Below, in pieces: positions 42,291-53,938 of a DNA stretch of 64,000 bases (positions are counted from its first letter, which is position 1; each line of letters opens with the position of its first letter). The notes beneath the pieces are model-generated. The model ran no database searches, was not told the origin of the DNA, and saw nothing but the letters and a program-made list of their open reading frames with translations. The stretch covers positions 24,469,265-24,533,264 of the forward strand of contig NC_088303.1 of assembly GCF_032854445.1 (NCBI RefSeq). The letters run 5' to 3'. The stretch comes from Liolophura sinensis (taxonomy: Eukaryota > Mollusca > Polyplacophora > Chitonida > Chitonidae). A program made the position numbers and the translations under genes.

Positions 42291-42814
42291 TCTGGATTCG
42301 AACAAAATATCAACAAAACTATAAAAAGCGGAATGATTCAAAATAGTTTCTGAAACATTCCTGTTTTATACAAAATAAAAGCCCCGGGTGAGGATAGAAC
42401 TCACGACCTTTAGATAGAGCGTTCATTTGTGATTATAACACTGACGCGCTGCGTACTGACGCTACCGAGGCCGCTGATTACAGTGTTTTTGATAAGCTTT
42501 ATGTTAGTATCGACGAAACAATTGAGGTAAAAGGTGAAAGGATTAGAATTTTTTATAAAACATTTAATTCGTTTCAATGTGATGAGCCGAAAAGAGTTTA
42601 TATGCATGAAAAATAATTGGACAAAAGTACATGTAAGATATATTGCAAATTTTTCCAAGTACATGGAGATGTTCTCGGTGAGGATGGAACTCACAACACT
42701 CAGACTGCCCGTGCAAGTGTGATTATGAGAAAGATGCGTTGCATACTGGTTTACCGTCGAAATTTTTGACCAAAACAGTACGTAAAAGCAGAAAGATTAA
42801 AAAATAGTTTCTCA
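42291..42814 (-). repeat. Diverged tRNA-Met unit
   Basis: Contains the tRNA-Met pseudogene at 42381-42471, the 190-bp spacer with AACATTTAATTCGTTTC, and a tRNA-like module near 42680-42770, in the same order as the array but on the minus strand. Confidence 0.85.
42381..42471 (-). pseudogene. tRNA-Met pseudogene with intron
   Basis: Sense begins GCCTCGGTAGCGTCAGTACG and ends CACCCGGGGC. An 18-nt insert sits at the intron site. The anticodon triplet has changed from CAT to TAT and the D arm is altered. Confidence 0.8.
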
Positions 42815-44385
42815 AAATTTCAAGACGGAATGTAGGGATGTGATCCGCCAGCATTGTGTGAAAAAGGCGTATGGAAAGAAGCCACAATTTCTACTGTTAG
42901 AAGCTGAATTAAATAATCTTAAGCAAGACCCAATTGTGAAATCTGATCAAATATATCTTGTAAAGAAGGCAATCAATGGTCTACAGAAATTAATCCACTG
43001 TGGGGCCGTTATTCGGGCCAAGGCAGTACACTTTTACCAGGGGAGAAACCAACACGTTACTTCATTCAACGCGTGGGCAGAAGGGGAAGAAAGAAAATGA
43101 TCAAAAGTATTTTATGCCACAATCTCCTGGTTCTGACGGTTTTCCTGCAGAATTTTATGTGGATTTTTGCCAATTTTTGGAAAACTATTTACACATGTCG
43201 CAAATCTTTGTTTTGAACAAGAAACGCTGACCTCTTCGCAGCGATACGGTCTGATAACGTTATTATGTAAGGATCCAGACAACGCAGAGAGCATTGAAAA
43301 CTGGAGGCCTATTAGTTCGTACATTGTCGATTATAAAATTATCTCAAAGGCCTTATGTAATCACCTCAGGTGTGTAATCGATTCTGTGGTTTCTAAAATC
43401 AGACATGTGATGTTCGTGGTAGGACAATTTTTGATACTTTACACTTGCTACGTAATGTTTACGATCATGCTGAGCAGAAAGATTTAGGTGTATGTTTTAT
43501 CAACCTGGACCAAGAAAAGACCCTTGGTCGTGTTAACTGGTCATTTTTGTTCAAATTTCTGGAACATTTCAATTTTGGACCAGACTTTTTTAATTGTGTG
43601 GAGTTACTGTATACTGACATATCAAGCTCAGTCATTGTGAACGGCCATATTACCAAAAAGATTACATTATCTAGAGGTGTTCAGCAAGGATGTGCCTTGT
43701 CGCCATTATTGTGCACATTGTATTTGGAACTCTTTTTTTCTGCTGTTAAAACGAATGATACCATTCAAGGTGTTCCAATGCTAGGCACAAGTAAACAGGC
43801 CAAGATCGAAGCCCCTATGTAAATGATTCCACAGTTATGCTAACCGATTCTGCATCAGCTGGGGAAGTGCTCCGTGTAGCTGAAAATTATGGAAGCGTAT
43901 CAGGTGCTAAACTAAATGTAGCAAAAAGCACTGTTCTCCCAACTGGTAAATGGAAAGAGGGAAAGGTTCCTGATGTGGGGTTTAAAGTTTGGGAAAAAAA
44001 CTAAAATATGTGGCATCCAATTCGCAAAGATCACTCTGGACTGAACAATAATAGGAAATTAAATAAAATGAAGAAAAGTGTAACTTCTTGGAACGGCAGA
44101 TACTTAACTTTAAGGGGGAAACCTGCACTAATAAACACGGTTGCTCTGTCTTTGTTATGGCTTGTTGCACAGTGTACCCTATTACCTACAAAATGTTTTA
44201 CGCAAGGCACCCAACTGATTTTTGGATTCCTTTGGGACAATAAGCATGAAAGTATAAAAAGATCTGTGTTGCACAACTTGTTTGAAAACGGCGGGCTAAA
44301 GATTCAAAACACTGAGTGCAAAGCTTATCCGCCACATTTTAAGACTTATACATGGAACGGAGACCGACTGGAGATACTTTGCACT
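42815..44385 (+). mobile_element. Tx1/L1-group LINE, reverse-transcriptase segment
   Basis: Plus-strand pieces: PQSPGSDGFPAEFY, LTSSQRYGLITLLCKDPDN, NWRPISSYIVDYKIISKAL, VCFINLDQEK, LSRGVQQGCALSPLLCTLYL, LTLRGKPALINTVALS and LIFGFLWDNKHESIKRSVL. This order and wording are those of L1/Tx1 ORF2 from before the RT to the region after the thumb. FxDD is not preserved as such. Several stops and frame changes. Begins inside a tRNA-unit spacer and ends where the 2.43-kb array starts. Confidence 0.85.
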
Positions 44386-44615
44386 GAATGAATAATTAAA
44401 GAGATGACACAATAGGTGGTTACGGATCTGGAGCAGTTATCGACCCATGTTGGGAAATGGAAAGGTGTTAAAAGATGCGATCACAGCCCAGCCGAGAATT
44501 AAGTGACAGAGTGAACTGAAGCAAGAAACATGTAACCAAGAGGAAGAAAAGAACAGCACACTTTGTATTTCCAATTAATTGTTTTCCTTCCTGGAGTCGG
44601 TTAAGGGTAGAAAAT

Positions 44616-44822
44616 ATGGGTTCCATTCAACGAACTCGCCTAATATTGTGGAGTCCGACTTTTGGTTGTGTTGTTGCAGCGATTTGGGACCGACCGCAAA
44701 CCAGTGGGGGGATTAACCCTGTTCGTATTGTAGCAGAAACTGAGCCCTATGGAAAACAGGGTCGTGTGTCAACTTGTTGCCCGAGTAGTTATGACCCTCA
44801 TAAAGTCGGCCCGACCCTATAG
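44616..44822 (+). other. 68-codon open frame repeated in each unit
   Basis: MGSIQRTRLILWSP and PYGKQGRVSTCCPSSYDPHK recur at 47054, 49482, 51910 and 54496. Units differ by amino-acid changes (TFGCVV, ILGCIA, IFGCIA) with no clear excess of silent ones. No family recognised; open-frame conservation may only reflect recent copying. Confidence 0.25.
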
Positions 44823-45354
44823 CATCCTGCAGAGTGCCTGTCAATCTAGGCATGGGTACCCCAGGGCGGGGAGACCAGGCAATAAATTATTTCACTGGTA
44901 GATTGTGAGAAACGTCTTTGAACTACAAGATGGAAAAGTTTTCTTGGGTGGCATAAGGAACTAACAGCCTAAACCGAAGTATTTCGTCCCTGGCGGGGAG
45001 TCGACGTAAAAGGCTATCATGGATGGCGGCTACTTAATATAAGCAAGAACACCCAAGACTTGATAGACAGGCTTACAAAGTGAAATCTATGTCATTATCT
45101 GTAGAGAAGAAATCTGCTTAGTACAATGGCAGCTTGCCACATAAGTCTGGCAAAAAGTGGTGAATAATACAATAAGAAAGTACGACATAAAGGGTTGAAA
45201 AAAAGAAACAACAACAGTTTGTTAGCTGGTAACTGATTACATGTAACTGGCGAAATCCGACCTCTTGTCAGTTCAACTCAGTTAGAATTTTAATCTAACT
45301 ATTCACAATAATAATACAAACTTTTCAATTATACCATGGCGAATAAAGGTTAAT

Positions 45355-45580
45355 CTGAATAGTTCATCATTTAATCCCAGTACGCCAGTACTTAATCTGA
45401 GTAGTTCAATATTTAATCTGATTGCGCCAGTACTTTTTTCGAGTGGTTCATCATCTGATCCCAGTACGCCAGTATTCAATCTGAATAGTTCATTACTTAA
45501 TCCGAGTGCGCTAATACTTAATCCCAGGAGTTGAGAACTTAACCCGAGTTCTCCAGTGCTTAATCCGCTACAATTTTGCG
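45355..45580 (-). repeat. 42-bp minisatellite inside each 2.43-kb unit
   Basis: Five to six copies of a unit beginning TCATCATTTAATCCCAGTAC. Because 42 is a multiple of 3, a 115-codon minus-strand frame with repeated LGLS-N-ELLRLSTGV appears. Equivalent blocks lie about 2.43 kb apart in all units; in unit 5 one repeat differs. Confidence 0.85.
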
Positions 45581-46106
45581 ACCAGTATATCAATGCCACG
45601 AGTTGCGAATACTTAACTCCAACATTTTTCAACTCACAGATTAAGTGCAACCATTTTCACTGCATTCTTTGTAACACTGTCAATTGCTTACTCACTGAAG
45701 CTGTAACGAATAGGAAATGTTACACGCCACGAAATCAGCGTAATACGATCCAGGAAAACATGTCAATATTTACGATCATTTTTGCTCATTAGAGTTCAGC
45801 TGGAGAGAAGATAGACCGTGGTACAAGCTTGGTCAAAGATTAAATATGACAACGATGTATTAGTGTAATTCATTTGCTTGACCAGCTGCGATGGAATAAG
45901 ATAGAACCTATCGTCAATCATAATCGGGATAATAAATTCGTAATTGGTCTGAAACACGTTGAATCGCTTTTGGGCGAGGACACACTTAATAAATCAGGGA
46001 TAGACTTTTATCTCACTTGTCTCCTATATTGAATGAAGTAGGAATGTTTGAAAAACTATTTTAAATCTTTCTGCGTTTACGTACTGTTTCGGTCAAAAAT
46101 TTGGAC

Positions 46107-46183
46107 GTTTAAATTTCTCAGCGCATCTTTCTCATAATCACACTTGCATGGGCAGTCTGAGTGTTGTGAGTTCCATCCTCACC
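46107..46183 (+). pseudogene. tRNA-Met-like module upstream of the tRNA gene
   Basis: Keeps GCGCATCTTTCTCATAATCA, an insert at the intron position and GTGTTGTGAGTTCCATCCTC, but has no acceptor or D stem. The same module recurs at the matching offset in units 2-4. Confidence 0.7.
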
Positions 46184-46388
46184 GACAACATCTCCATGCT
46201 CTTGGAAACATTTGCAATATATCTTACATTTACTTTTGTCCAATTATTTTTGATGCATTTAAACTCTTTTCGGCTCATCACATCGAAACGAATTAAATCT
46301 TTGATAAATAATTCTTAATGTTTTACCTTTTACCGCAATTTCTTTGTCGACACTAATGAAAAGTTTATAGAAAACTCTATCATCAGCG

Positions 46389-46479
46389 GCCTCGGTAGCG
46401 CAGTAGGCAGCGCGTCAGTCTCATAATCACAAATGAACGAGCTATCTGAAGGTCGTGAGTTCGATCCTCACCCGGGGCA
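46389..46479 (+). tRNA. Elongator tRNA-Met (CAU) with 18-nt intron
   Basis: Acceptor GCCTCGG pairs with CCGGGGC (one G-U), discriminator A; D stem GCGC/GCGC; anticodon stem TCAGT/TCTGA with loop CTCATAA; T stem GTGAG/CTCAC with loop TTCGATC. Between A37 and A38 lies an 18-nt insert (starts ATCACAAATG, ends GAGCT). Its third base from the 3' splice site is G and can pair with C32, the anticodon-intron pair needed by eukaryotic tRNA endonuclease. A T4 terminator follows 9-10 bases downstream. 73 nt after splicing. Looks functional; this is an elongator, not initiator, sequence. Confidence 0.92.
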
Positions 46480-46560
46480 TATATTTTGTATAAAATAGGA
46501 ATGTTTCAGAAACTATTTTAAATCTTTCCGCTTTGACGTACTGCTTTGGTCAAAAATTTG

Positions 46561-46645
46561 GACGGTAAACCAATAGGCAGCGCATCTTTCTCATAATAAC
46601 GCTTGCAAGGGCTGTCTGAGTGTTGTGAGTTCCATCCTCACCGAG
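46561..46645 (+). pseudogene. tRNA-Met-like module downstream of the tRNA gene
   Basis: GACGGTAAACCAATAGGCAG, CTTTCTCATAATAACG, GTGAG-TTCCATC-CTCAC. The T arm is intact but with a changed loop; the acceptor is lost and an 18-nt insert is kept. Repeated in units 2-4 and in the diverged clusters. Confidence 0.7.
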
Positions 46646-46823
46646 AACATCTCCATGTACTTGGAAACATTTGCAATATATCTTACATTTACTTTTGTTC
46701 AATTATTTTTGATGCATTTAAACTCTTTTCGGCTCATCACATCGAAACGAATTAAAGGTTTGATAAAGAATTCCAAATCTTTTATCTTTTATTTTTTTTT
46801 ATATTTTACGTGATAGCACTGCT

Positions 46824-49251
46824 GAATGAATAATTAAAGAGATGACACAATAGGTGGTTACGGATCTGGAGCAGTTATCGACCCATGTTGGGAAATGGAA
46901 AGGTGTTAAAAGATGCGATCACAGCCCAGCCGAGAATTAAGTGACAGAGTGAACTGAAGCAAGAAACATGTAACCAAGAGGAAGAAAAGAACAGCACACT
47001 TTGTATTTCCAATTAATTGTTTTCCTTCCTGGAGTCGGTTAAGGGTAGAAAATATGGGTTCCATTCAACGAACTCGCCTAATATTGTGGAGTCCGATTTT
47101 GGGTTGTATTGCTGCAGCTATTTGGGACCGACCGCAAACCAGTGGGAGGATTAACCCTGTTCGTATTGTAGCAGAAACTGAGCCCTATGGAAAACAGGGT
47201 CGTGTGTCAACTTGTTGCCCGAGTAGTTATGACCCTCATAAAGTCGGCCCGACCCTATAGCGTCCTGCAGAGTACCTGTCAATCTAGGCATGGGTACCCC
47301 AGGGCGGGGAGACCAGGCAATAAATTATTTCAGTGGTAGATTGTGAGAAACGTCTTTGAACTACAAGAACAGAACTGTCATAAGGTACTAACAGAATAAA
47401 ACCAAAGTGTTTCGTCCCTGGCAGGGAGTCGACTTAAAAAGCTATCACGGATAGCGGCTGCTTAATATAAGCAAGAACACCCAAGAATTGATAAACAGGC
47501 TTACGGAGTGAAATCTCTGTCATTATCTGTAGAGAAGAAATCTGCTTAGTACAATGGCAGCTTGCCACATAAGTCTGGCAAAAAGTGGTGAATAATACAA
47601 TAAGAAAGTACGACATAAAGAGTAAAACCAGAGAAACAACAACAGTTTGTTAGCTGGTAACTGATTACATGTAACTGGCGAAATCCGACCTCTTGTCAGT
47701 TCAACTCAGTTAGAATTTTATTCTAACTATTCACAATAATAATACAAACTTTTCAATTATACCAAGGCGAATAAAGGTTAATCTGAGTAGTTCATCATTT
47801 AATCCCAGTACGCCAGTACTTAATCTGAGTAGTTCAATATTTAATCTGATTGCGCCAGTACTTTTTTCGAGTGGTTCATCATCTGATCCCAGTACGCCAG
47901 TATTCAATCTGAATAGTTCATTACTTAATCCGAGTGCGCTAATACTTAATCCCAGGAGTTGAGAACTTAACCCGAGTTCTCCAGTGCTTAATCCGCTACA
48001 ATTTTGCGACCAGTATACCAATGCCACGAGTTGCGAATACTTAACTCCAGCATTTTTCAACTCACAGATTAAGTGCAACCATTTTTACTGCATTCTTTGT
48101 AACACTGTCAATTGCTTACTCACTGAAGCTGTAACGAATAGGAAATGTTACACGCCACGAAATCAGCGTAATACGATCCAGGAAAACATGTCAATATTTA
48201 CGATCATTTTTGCTCATTAGAGTTCAGCTGGAGAGAAGATAGACCGTGGTACAAGCTTGGTCAAAGATTAAATATGACAACGATGTATTAGTGTAATTCA
48301 TTTGCTTGACCAGCTGCGATGGAATAAGACAGAACCTATCGTCAATCATAATCGGGATAATAAATTCGTAACTGGTCTGAAACACGTTGAATCGCTTTTG
48401 GGCGAGGACACACTTAATAAATCAAGGATAGATTTTTAACTCACTTGTCTCCTATATTGAATGAAGTAGGAATGTTTGAAAAACTATTTTAAATCTTTCT
48501 GCTTTTACGTACTGTTTTGGTCAAAAATTTGGACGTTTAAATTTCTCAGCGCATCTTTCTCATAATCACACTTGCATGGGCAGTCTGAGTGTTGTGAGTT
48601 CCATCCTCACCGAGAACATCTCCATGCACTTGGAAACATTTGCAATATATCTTACATTTACTTTTGTCCAATTATTTTTGATGCATTTAAACTCTTTTCG
48701 GCTCATCACATCGAAAGGAATTAAATGTTTGATAAATAATTCGAAATGTTTTACCTTTTACCGCAATTTCTTTGTCGACACTAATGTAAAGTTTATAGAA
48801 AACTCTATCATCAGCGGCCTCGGTAGCGCAGTAGGCAGCGCGTCAGTCTCATAATCACAAATGATCGGGCTATCTGAAGGTCGTGAGTTCGATCCTCACC
48901 CGCGGCATATATTTTGTATGAAATAGGAATGTTTCAGAAACTATTTTAAATCTTTCCGCTTTGACGTACTGCTTTGGTCAAAAATTTGGACGGTAAACCA
49001 ATAGGCAGCGCATCTTTCTCATAATAACGCTTGCAAGGGCTGTCTGAGTGTTGTGAGTTCCATCCTCACCGAGAACATCTCCATGTACTTGGAAACATTT
49101 GCAATATATCTTACATTTACTTTTGTTCAATTATTTTTGATGCATTTAAACTCTTTTCGGCTCATCACATCGAAACGAATTAAATGTTTGATAAAGAATT
49201 CCAAATCTTTTATCTTTTATTTTTTTTTATATTTTACGTGATAGCACTGCT
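46824..49251 (+). repeat. 2.43-kb tandem unit 2
   Basis: 2428 bp. By eye over 99 percent identical to units 3 and 4 in the compared stretches, a few percent from unit 1. Carries the tRNA-Met copy with one acceptor-stem mismatch. Confidence 0.93.
48817..48907 (+). tRNA. Elongator tRNA-Met (CAU) with intron, acceptor mismatch
   Basis: Same structure as the unit 1 gene, but the 3' acceptor strand reads CCGCGGC, so position 4 U faces C. The intron has ATGATCGGGCT in place of ATGAACGAGCT and keeps G at -3. May be weakened. Confidence 0.85.
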
Positions 49252-51679
49252 GAATGAATAATTAAAGAGATGACACAATAGGTGGTTACGGATCTGGAGC
49301 AGTTATCGACCCATGTTGGGAAATGGAAAGGTGTTAAAAGATGCGATCACAGCCCAGCCGAGAATTAAGTGACAGAGTGAACTGAAGCAAGAAACATGTA
49401 ACCAAGAGGAAGAAAAGAACAGCACACTTTGTATTTCCAATTAATTGTTTTCCTTCCTGGAGTCGGTTAAGGGTAGAAAATATGGGTTCCATTCAACGAA
49501 CTCGCCTAATATTGTGGAGTCCGATTTTTGGTTGTATTGCTGCAGCTATTTGGGACCGACCGCAAACCAGTGGGAGGATTAACCCTGTTCGTATTGTAGC
49601 AGAAACTGAGCCCTATGGAAAACAGGGTCGTGTGTCAACTTGTTGCCCGAGTAGTTATGACCCTCATAAAGTCGGCCCGACCCTATAGCGTCCTGCAGAG
49701 TACCTGTCAATCTAGGCATGGGTACCCCAGGGCGGGGAGACCAGGCAATAAATTATTTCAGTGGTAGATTGTGAGAAACGTCTTTGAACTACAAGAACTG
49801 AACTGTCATAAGGTACTAACAGAATAAAACCAAAGTGTTTCGTCCCTGGCAGGGAGTCGACTTAAAAAGCTATCACGGATGGCGGCTGCTTAATATAAGC
49901 AAGAACACCCAAGAATTGATAAACAGGCTTACGGAGTGAAATCTCTGTCATTATCTGTAGAGAAGAAATCTGCTTAGTACAATGGCAGCTTGCCACATAA
50001 GTCTGGCAAAAAGTGGTGAATAATACAATAAGAAAGTACGACATAAAGAGTAAAACCAGAGAAACAACAACAGTTTGTTAGCTGGTAACTGATTACATGT
50101 AACTGGCGAAATCCGACCTCTTGTCAGTTCAACTCAGTTAGAATTTTATTCTAACTATTCACAATAATAATACAAACTTTTCAATTATACCAAGGCGAAT
50201 AAAGGTTAATCTGAGTAGTTCATCATTTAATCCCAGTACGCCAGTACTTAATCTGAGTAGTTCAATATTTAATCTGATTGCGCCAGTACTTTTTTCGAGT
50301 GGTTCATCATCTGATCCCAGTACGCCAGTATTCAATCTGAATAGTTCATTACTTAATCCGAGTGCGCTAATACTTAATCCCAGGAGTTGAGAACTTAACC
50401 CGAGTTCTCCAGTGCTTAATCCGCTACAATTTTGCGACCAGTATACCAATGCCACGAGTTGCGAATACTTAACTCCAGCATTTTTCAACTCACAGATTAA
50501 GTGCAACCATTTTTACTGCATTCTTTGTAACACTGTCAATTGCTTACTCACTGAAGCTGTAACGAATAGGAAATGTTACACGCCACGAAATCAGCGTAAT
50601 ACGATCCAGGAAAACATGTCAATATTTACGATCATTTTTGCTCATTAGAGTTCAGCTGGAGAGAAGATAGACCGTGGTACAAGCTTGGTCAAAGATTAAA
50701 TATGACAACGATGTATTAGTGTAATTCATTTGCTTGACCAGCTGCGATGGAATAAGACAGAACCTATCGTCAATCATAATCGGGATAATAAATTCGTAAC
50801 TGGTCTGAAACACGTTGAATCGCTTTTGGGCGAGGACACACTTAATAAATCAAGGATAGATTTTTAACTCACTTGTCTCCTATATTGAATGAAGTAGGAA
50901 TGTTTGAAAAACTATTTTAAATCTTTCTGCTTTTACGTACTGTTTTGGTCAAAAATTTGGACGTTTAAATTTCTCAGCGCATCTTTCTCATAATCACACT
51001 TGCATGGGCAGTCTGAGTGTTGTGAGTTCCATCCTCACCGAGAACATCTCCATGCACTTGGAAACATTTGCAATATATCTTACATTTACTTTTGTCCAAT
51101 TATTTTTGATGCATTTAAACTCTTTTCGGCTCATCACATCGAAAGGAATTAAATGTTTGATAAATAATTCGAAATGTTTTACCTTTTACCGCAATTTCTT
51201 TGTCGACACTAATGTAAAGTTTATAGAAAACTCTATCATCAGCGGCCTCGGTAGCGCAGTAGGCAGCGCGTCAGTCTCATAATCACAAATGATCGGGCTA
51301 TCTGAAGGTCGTGAGTTCGATCCTCACCCGGGGCATATATTTTTTATGAAATAGGAATGTTTCAGAAACTATTTTAAATCTTTCCGCTTTGACGTACTGC
51401 TTTGGTCAAAAATTTGGACGGTAAACCAATAGGCAGCGCATCTTTCTCATAATAACGCTTGCAAGGGCTGTCTGAGTGTTGTGAGTTCCATCCTCACCGA
51501 GAACATCTCCATGTACTTGCAAACATTTGCAATATATCTTACATTTACTTTTGTTCAATTATTTTTGATGCATTTAAACTCTTTTCGGCTCATCACATCG
51601 AAACGAATTAAATGTTTGATAAAGAATTCCAAATCTTTTATCTTTTATTTTTTTTTATATTTTACGTGATAGCACTGCT
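49252..51679 (+). repeat. 2.43-kb tandem unit 3
   Basis: 2428 bp, nearly identical to unit 2; isolated single-base differences such as GATAGCGGC/GATGGCGGC distinguish them. Confidence 0.93.
51245..51335 (+). tRNA. Elongator tRNA-Met (CAU) with 18-nt intron
   Basis: Acceptor strand CCGGGGC is intact; arms and intron otherwise as in unit 2. Followed by ATATATTTTTT, a pol III terminator. Confidence 0.92.
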
Positions 51680-53672
51680 GAATGAATAATTAAAGAGATG
51701 ACACAATAGGTGGTTACGGATCTGGAGCAGTTATCGACCCATGTTGGGAAATGGAAAGGTGTTAAAAGATGCGATCACAGCCCAGCCGAGAATTAAGTGA
51801 CAGAGTGAACTGAAGCAAGAAACATGTAACCAAGAGGAAGAAAAGAACAGCACACTTTGTATTTCCAATTAATTGTTTTCCTTCCTGGAGTCGGTTAAGG
51901 GTAGAAAATATGGGTTCCATTCAACGAACTCGCCTAATATTGTGGAGTCCGATTTTTGGTTGTATTGCTGCAGCTATTTGGGACCGACCGCAAACCAGTG
52001 GGAGGATTAACCCTGTTCGTATTGTAGCAGAAACTGAGCCCTATGGAAAACAGGGTCGTGTGTCAACTTGTTGCCCGAGTAGTTATGACCCTCATAAAGT
52101 CGGCCCGACCCTATAGCGTCCTGCAGAGTACCTGTCAATCTAGGCATGGGTACCCCAGGGCGGGGAGACCAGGCAATAAATTATTTCAGTGGTAGATTGT
52201 GAGAAACGTCTTTGAACTACAAGAACTGAACTGTCATAAGGTACTAACAGAATAAAACCAAAGTGTTTCGTCCCTGGCAGGGAGTCGACTTAAAAAGCTA
52301 TCACGGATGGCGGCTGCTTAATATAAGCAAGAACACCCAAGAATTGATAAACAGGCTTACGGAGTGAAATCTCTGTCATTATCTGTAGAGAAGAAATCTG
52401 CTTAGTACAATGGCAGCTTGCCACATAAGTCTGGCAAAAAGTGGTGAATAATACAATAAGAAAGTACGACATAAAGAGTAAAACCAGAGAAACAACAACA
52501 GTTTGTTAGCTGGTAACTGATTACATGTAACTGGCGAAATCCGACCTCTTGTCAGTTCAACTCAGTTAGAATTTTATTCTAACTATTCACAATAATAATA
52601 CAAACTTTTCAATTATACCAAGGCGAATAAAGGTTAATCTGAGTAGTTCATCATTTAATCCCAGTACGCCAGTACTTAATCTGAGTAGTTCAATATTTAA
52701 TCTGATTGCGCCAGTACTTTTTTCGAGTGGTTCATCATCTGATCCCAGTACGCCAGTATTCAATCTGAATAGTTCATTACTTAATCCGAGTGCGCTAATA
52801 CTTAATCCCAGGAGTTGAGAACTTAACCCGAGTTCTCCAGTGCTTAATCCGCTACAATTTTGCGACCAGTATACCAATGCCACGAGTTGCGAATACTTAA
52901 CTCCAGCATTTTTCAACTCACAGATTAAGTGCAACCATTTTTACTGCATTCTTTGTAACACTGTCAATTGCTTACTCACTGAAGCTGTAACGAATAGGAA
53001 ATGTTACACGCCACGAAATCAGCGTAATACGATCCAGGAAAACATGTCAATATTTACGATCATTTTTGCTCATTAGAGTTCAGCTGGAGAGAAGATAGAC
53101 CGTGGTACAAGCTTGGTCAAAGATTAAATATGACAACGATGTATTAGTGTAATTCATTTGCTTGACCAGCTGCGATGGAATAAGACAGAACCTATCGTCA
53201 ATCATAATCGGGATAATAAATTCGTAACTGGTCTGAAACACGTTGAATCGCTTTTGGGCGAGGACACACTTAATAAATCAAGGATAGATTTTTAACTCAC
53301 TTGTCTCCTATATTGAATGAAGTAGGAATGTTTGAAAAACTATTTTAAATCTTTCTGCTTTTACGTACTGTTTTGGTCAAAAATTTGGACGTTTAAATTT
53401 CTCAGCGCATCTTTCTCATAATCACACTTGCATGGGCAGTCTGAGTGTTGTGAGTTCCATCCTCACCGAGAACATCTCCATGCACTTGGAAACATTTGCA
53501 ATATATCTTACATTTACTTTTGTCCAATTATTTTTGATGCATTTAAACTCTTTTGGGCTCATCACATCGAAAGGAATTAAATGTTTGATAAATAATTCGA
53601 AATGTTTTACCTTTTACCGCAATTTCTTTGTCGACACTAATGTAAAGTTTATAGAAAACTCTATCATCAGCG

Positions 53673-53705
53673 GCCTCGGTAGCGCAGTAGGCAGCGCGTC
53701 AGTCA
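53673..53705 (+). pseudogene. Truncated tRNA-Met 5' half
   Basis: GCCTCGGTAGCGCAGTAGGC then GCGCGTCAGTC, cut within the anticodon arm by the nested duplication. Confidence 0.88.
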
Positions 53706-53847
53706 TTTTTGATGCATTTAAACTCTTTTCGGCTCATCAAATCGAAACGAATTAAATGTTTGATAAATAATTCGAAATGTTTTACCTTTTACCTCAATTT
53801 GTTTGTCAACACTGATGTAAAGTTTATAGAAAACTCTATCATCAGCG

Positions 53848-53938
53848 GCCTCGGTAGCGCAGTAGGCAGCGCGTCAGTCTCATAATCGCAAATGAACGGG
53901 CTATCTGAAGGTCGTGAGTTCAATCCTCACCCGGGGCA
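53848..53938 (+). tRNA. Elongator tRNA-Met (CAU) with 18-nt intron
   Basis: All stems pair. The T loop reads TTCAATC rather than TTCGATC, an allowed purine change. Intron starts ATCGCAAATG, ends CGGGCT. T-run terminator follows. Confidence 0.9.

Larger units (their letters stand above)
44386..46823 (+). repeat. 2.43-kb tandem unit 1 (most diverged of the first four)
   Basis: Layout shared by all units: a 1.64-kb non-tRNA part (with a 68-codon open frame at +230, a 42-bp minisatellite near +970 to +1190) and a 0.8-kb tRNA part (tRNA-like module, tRNA-Met gene, tRNA-like module, about 190-bp AT-rich spacers). In this unit the tRNA-Met gene is at 46389-46479. Confidence 0.93.

Noticed and set aside
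40861-44385. Simple twin-priming (5' inversion) of one LINE
   Set aside because: A 0.5-kb tRNA unit lies between the inverted and direct pieces, and the 5' and 3' edges at 42290 and 35584 are better explained by one minus-strand insertion plus a separate plus-strand piece.
45303-45650. 115-codon minus-strand frame repeated in the array
   Set aside because: Its leucine-rich repeats are the translation of a 42-bp minisatellite, and the frame is copied with the unit.
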